A stretch of DNA of 64,000 nt from Stichopus chloronotus (Eukaryota > Echinodermata > Holothuroidea > Aspidochirotida > Stichopodidae): the NCBI GenBank assembly GCA_021234535.1, contig SFZH01000008.1:1736001-1800000 (forward strand). Direction: 5' to 3'. Position 1 is the first letter of the stretch. Every line of letters starts with the position of its first letter. The translations under genes and the position numbers were made by a program. Under the pieces are notes generated by a model, which was not told the origin of the DNA, did not search any database, and saw only the letters and a list, made by a program, of their open reading frames with translations. Of this stretch, positions 61,887 to 64,000 are shown in pieces.

Positions 61887-64000
61887 GTGAGCATTTTGAA
61901 CATCCGTGGTTGATTGCTGGAATTAATTTCCTTGTTTTAAACAGCAGAGGACAAAACAAAGGTTTATGTACGTTTTCTGACATGGTAATAAAAACATGCC
62001 ATGTGCAGACCAACCAACATGAGGTCACCTGAAAGTACGTTGTGACTTATCATATAAAGGAGTTAAGGCACTATAGAAAGAGAATGTCTCGGAATTTTGG
62101 CACGAAGAAGAAGGTTTTGCCGTAAATAGCCTAATGAATGAATAAATTTTGTATACATCGGTGTCAGATGCACTCAACAAATAAAATGGTTCTTTGCTCA
62201 TAAATGCATATTTGCATGTAGCTCTAGGGTAATATCTCTGGCCTTTTGTAAAACTTTGTTCACGTTTGTTCAAGTTCCATCCGATAACAGAGCATACATT
62301 CAGTCTTCCAAAACAGTTGCTTTCAAAGTTTTTTTAACCTCTACAGTGTTTAAGAGAAAATTTGTGATAGTGTAAAACAGGACAATATGGCATCAGTGTT
62401 TTGTCAGTTACAGGAGTCAATGCACAGGAGAGCGAAAACCTTAAAATAAGAAGTTTGAACCACAGTGACAGATTGAAAACAAAACGTATTCATCCTTCAG
62501 GAGGCTTTTATTTGATCCCAGGTTGCTGGGTAGGTAAGCCTTAGAGCTGAATCTCACATCCTCAAAGGGGAAAAAATAAAGAATAATTGGCAGTGACTAT
62601 GTTCGCTATTTATGAGTAACACGTGGGTTCAAAACTGTTCGTAAATCAAAGGCACAAAAATTTTTTTTTCTGTTTTATATCCGCTGAAAGAGACACCATG
62701 AACTGTTATCACAGGAACTGATATGTCGTAGAAAGGAAGTATCTATGACAACATGATCTAGAAAAATAGTGGGACTGGTAAGCGGTATAATATCTTTGTT
62801 TTTGTGGTTTTTTTTCTTTTGAACAAAAAACTTTTTTATTTGTTTTAAAGGAATATTACAGTTACAAGTTAAGGAGTTCTAAAAATGAAATAAGATAATT
62901 TTTCATAGCAGGAACATCAAACACCACAGCTATAAGTTAAGATAGACTGCTGTTTCAAGAAGGATTTCTCCGGTTCAAGGAAAATTTTGATGCAGTTACA
63001 TCAAGGTTAGGAAATTCCATACCCGCAAATTACTGCCACATCTCAGTTTCTTGTTCTTAGTTCTGGAGCAGATGTAATCTGATTTTGAAAAAGATTGAAA
63101 AAAAAAGGACAACTTTGTTGGTCTATTGTAGGAAGATAAAAACTCAAACTCACTCAGACGTGGAAGTGTCGTTTAAAAACGACGGTGACAAATACTTTAA
63201 CTATCCATCTTCTCCTTTTTTATCATTTTCCATCATATATATATTTAGACATTTCTTTTTGGGCATAAACATACTCCCCCCCAAAAAAAGTAAAGAAAAA
63301 AGTTTCTGAATGTCTCTGACCAATCAGATCCATGCAGTACAAATGTATGGCAAAATTTATAGTGATTTGGCATAGGCAAAAAGCAAAAACATTGAAATTC
63401 TATGTCTCAAAGTTTAGCATGTCCTTTAATTGCACTAATCAGTCAATTTAGGGAAATAAATAGATTTCAGGGGATAAATTCTGCCACAAGATTTGAAGCA
63501 CTACTGTAATGACAAAAGAAAGTGTAGTACAACCACTTTCCATTCAACTTAACTGTGTGCTTCTTTGGACAATCCAATGTGAAGTATACTGGTAATGAAT
63601 ATTTGGTTGGTCCAAACAGCTGATCGCTCATACCGTAGTATAATGAGGCGATCGGTTTGCGGGTTATTTGTAAATACAGTGCTTTGTTTCACTAAATACT
63701 ACAACTCCCAATACGGATGAGTAGGGAGTAACGAGTGGAGATGTTTTTGATGTACCATTGAGACCTGTACCTGTTACACATTTATTGTGTAAGCATTTAT
63801 AATGAGAACCTTAAATTTTCAAATGTGATTTCTACTTTTTACTGTTTTATGCCTTTTCCATTGACTTTAAAAGTAGTTCCTGTCGTTTTAAATTGTCGAA
63901 TGACGTATTCTGTCCATGAACAAAATTGCATGTACACAAAAACTTACGATCAAAAGTAGTGTTATAATTCTGGTTCTTCTGTGTACACGCAGTCACATTA
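61887..64000. other. no supported feature to the window end
   Basis: An acceptor at 63131 leads in phase 0 to 14 residues ending RRGSVV and a stop, and in phase 2 to a longer coding-like frame. Neither has independent support. Confidence 0.3.

Noticed and set aside
63132..63176. Phase-0 terminal exon for the receptor (ending RRGSVV)
   Set aside because: Too short, 10 kb past the last supported exon and beyond the second gene candidate; an equally open phase-2 reading exists.

Overview
The window is animal nuclear DNA: AT-rich, with few coding sequences, small exons with GT-AG splice sites, introns of 1.5-11 kb and many dispersed repeats. No bacterial gene order, phage gene or CRISPR array is visible. 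Non-LTR (CR1/L2-like) and hAT-type elements plus several tandem and dispersed repeat families suggest a marine invertebrate, perhaps a deuterostome such as an echinoderm. That taxonomic guess rests on general impression only; no conserved gene here fixes the species.

Layout. 0-3 kb holds a possible last exon of an upstream plus-strand gene. 3-27.8 kb is repeat-rich DNA with no convincing exon. It carries a hAT MITE with an 8-bp target duplication (13.2-13.9 kb), an array of ~146-bp units (15.2-16.4 kb), AGGTCA-bearing tandem repeats (14.3 and 16.9-17.7 kb), a 1.3-kb inverted-repeat element (18.2-19.5 kb) and a short MITE with a TA target duplication (24.9-25.0 kb).

The main gene is on the plus strand, 27.8-50.6 kb and possibly to 53.75 kb. 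Exons with matching phases (1-1-1-1-0) encode a signal peptide, an ectodomain with eight cysteines, a Ser/Thr/Pro-rich stalk and one transmembrane helix. The transmembrane exon can either read through to a stop that overlaps an AATAAA signal or splice on to another cytoplasmic exon, so two cytoplasmic tails are predicted. I do not recognise the family; a divergent immunoglobulin-like receptor is the best guess.

Intron 1 contains an antisense chain of five phase-compatible exons (32.3-30.2 kb), probably the 3' part of a nested or overlapping minus-strand gene. Intron 3 contains a 204-codon open frame that looks like a small membrane protein, a CR1-like retrotransposon fragment, AGGTCA repeats, a 700-bp purine-rich stretch and a TA microsatellite. 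Downstream (56.0-61.9 kb), a signal-peptide exon ending in phase 1 and two symmetric phase-1 exons suggest a second secreted or membrane gene with the same exon-phase plan, running off the window.

All exon calls were made by eye from open frames, splice consensus and phase matching. No alignment, RNA or homology search was available, and coordinates were counted by hand from the numbered lines.
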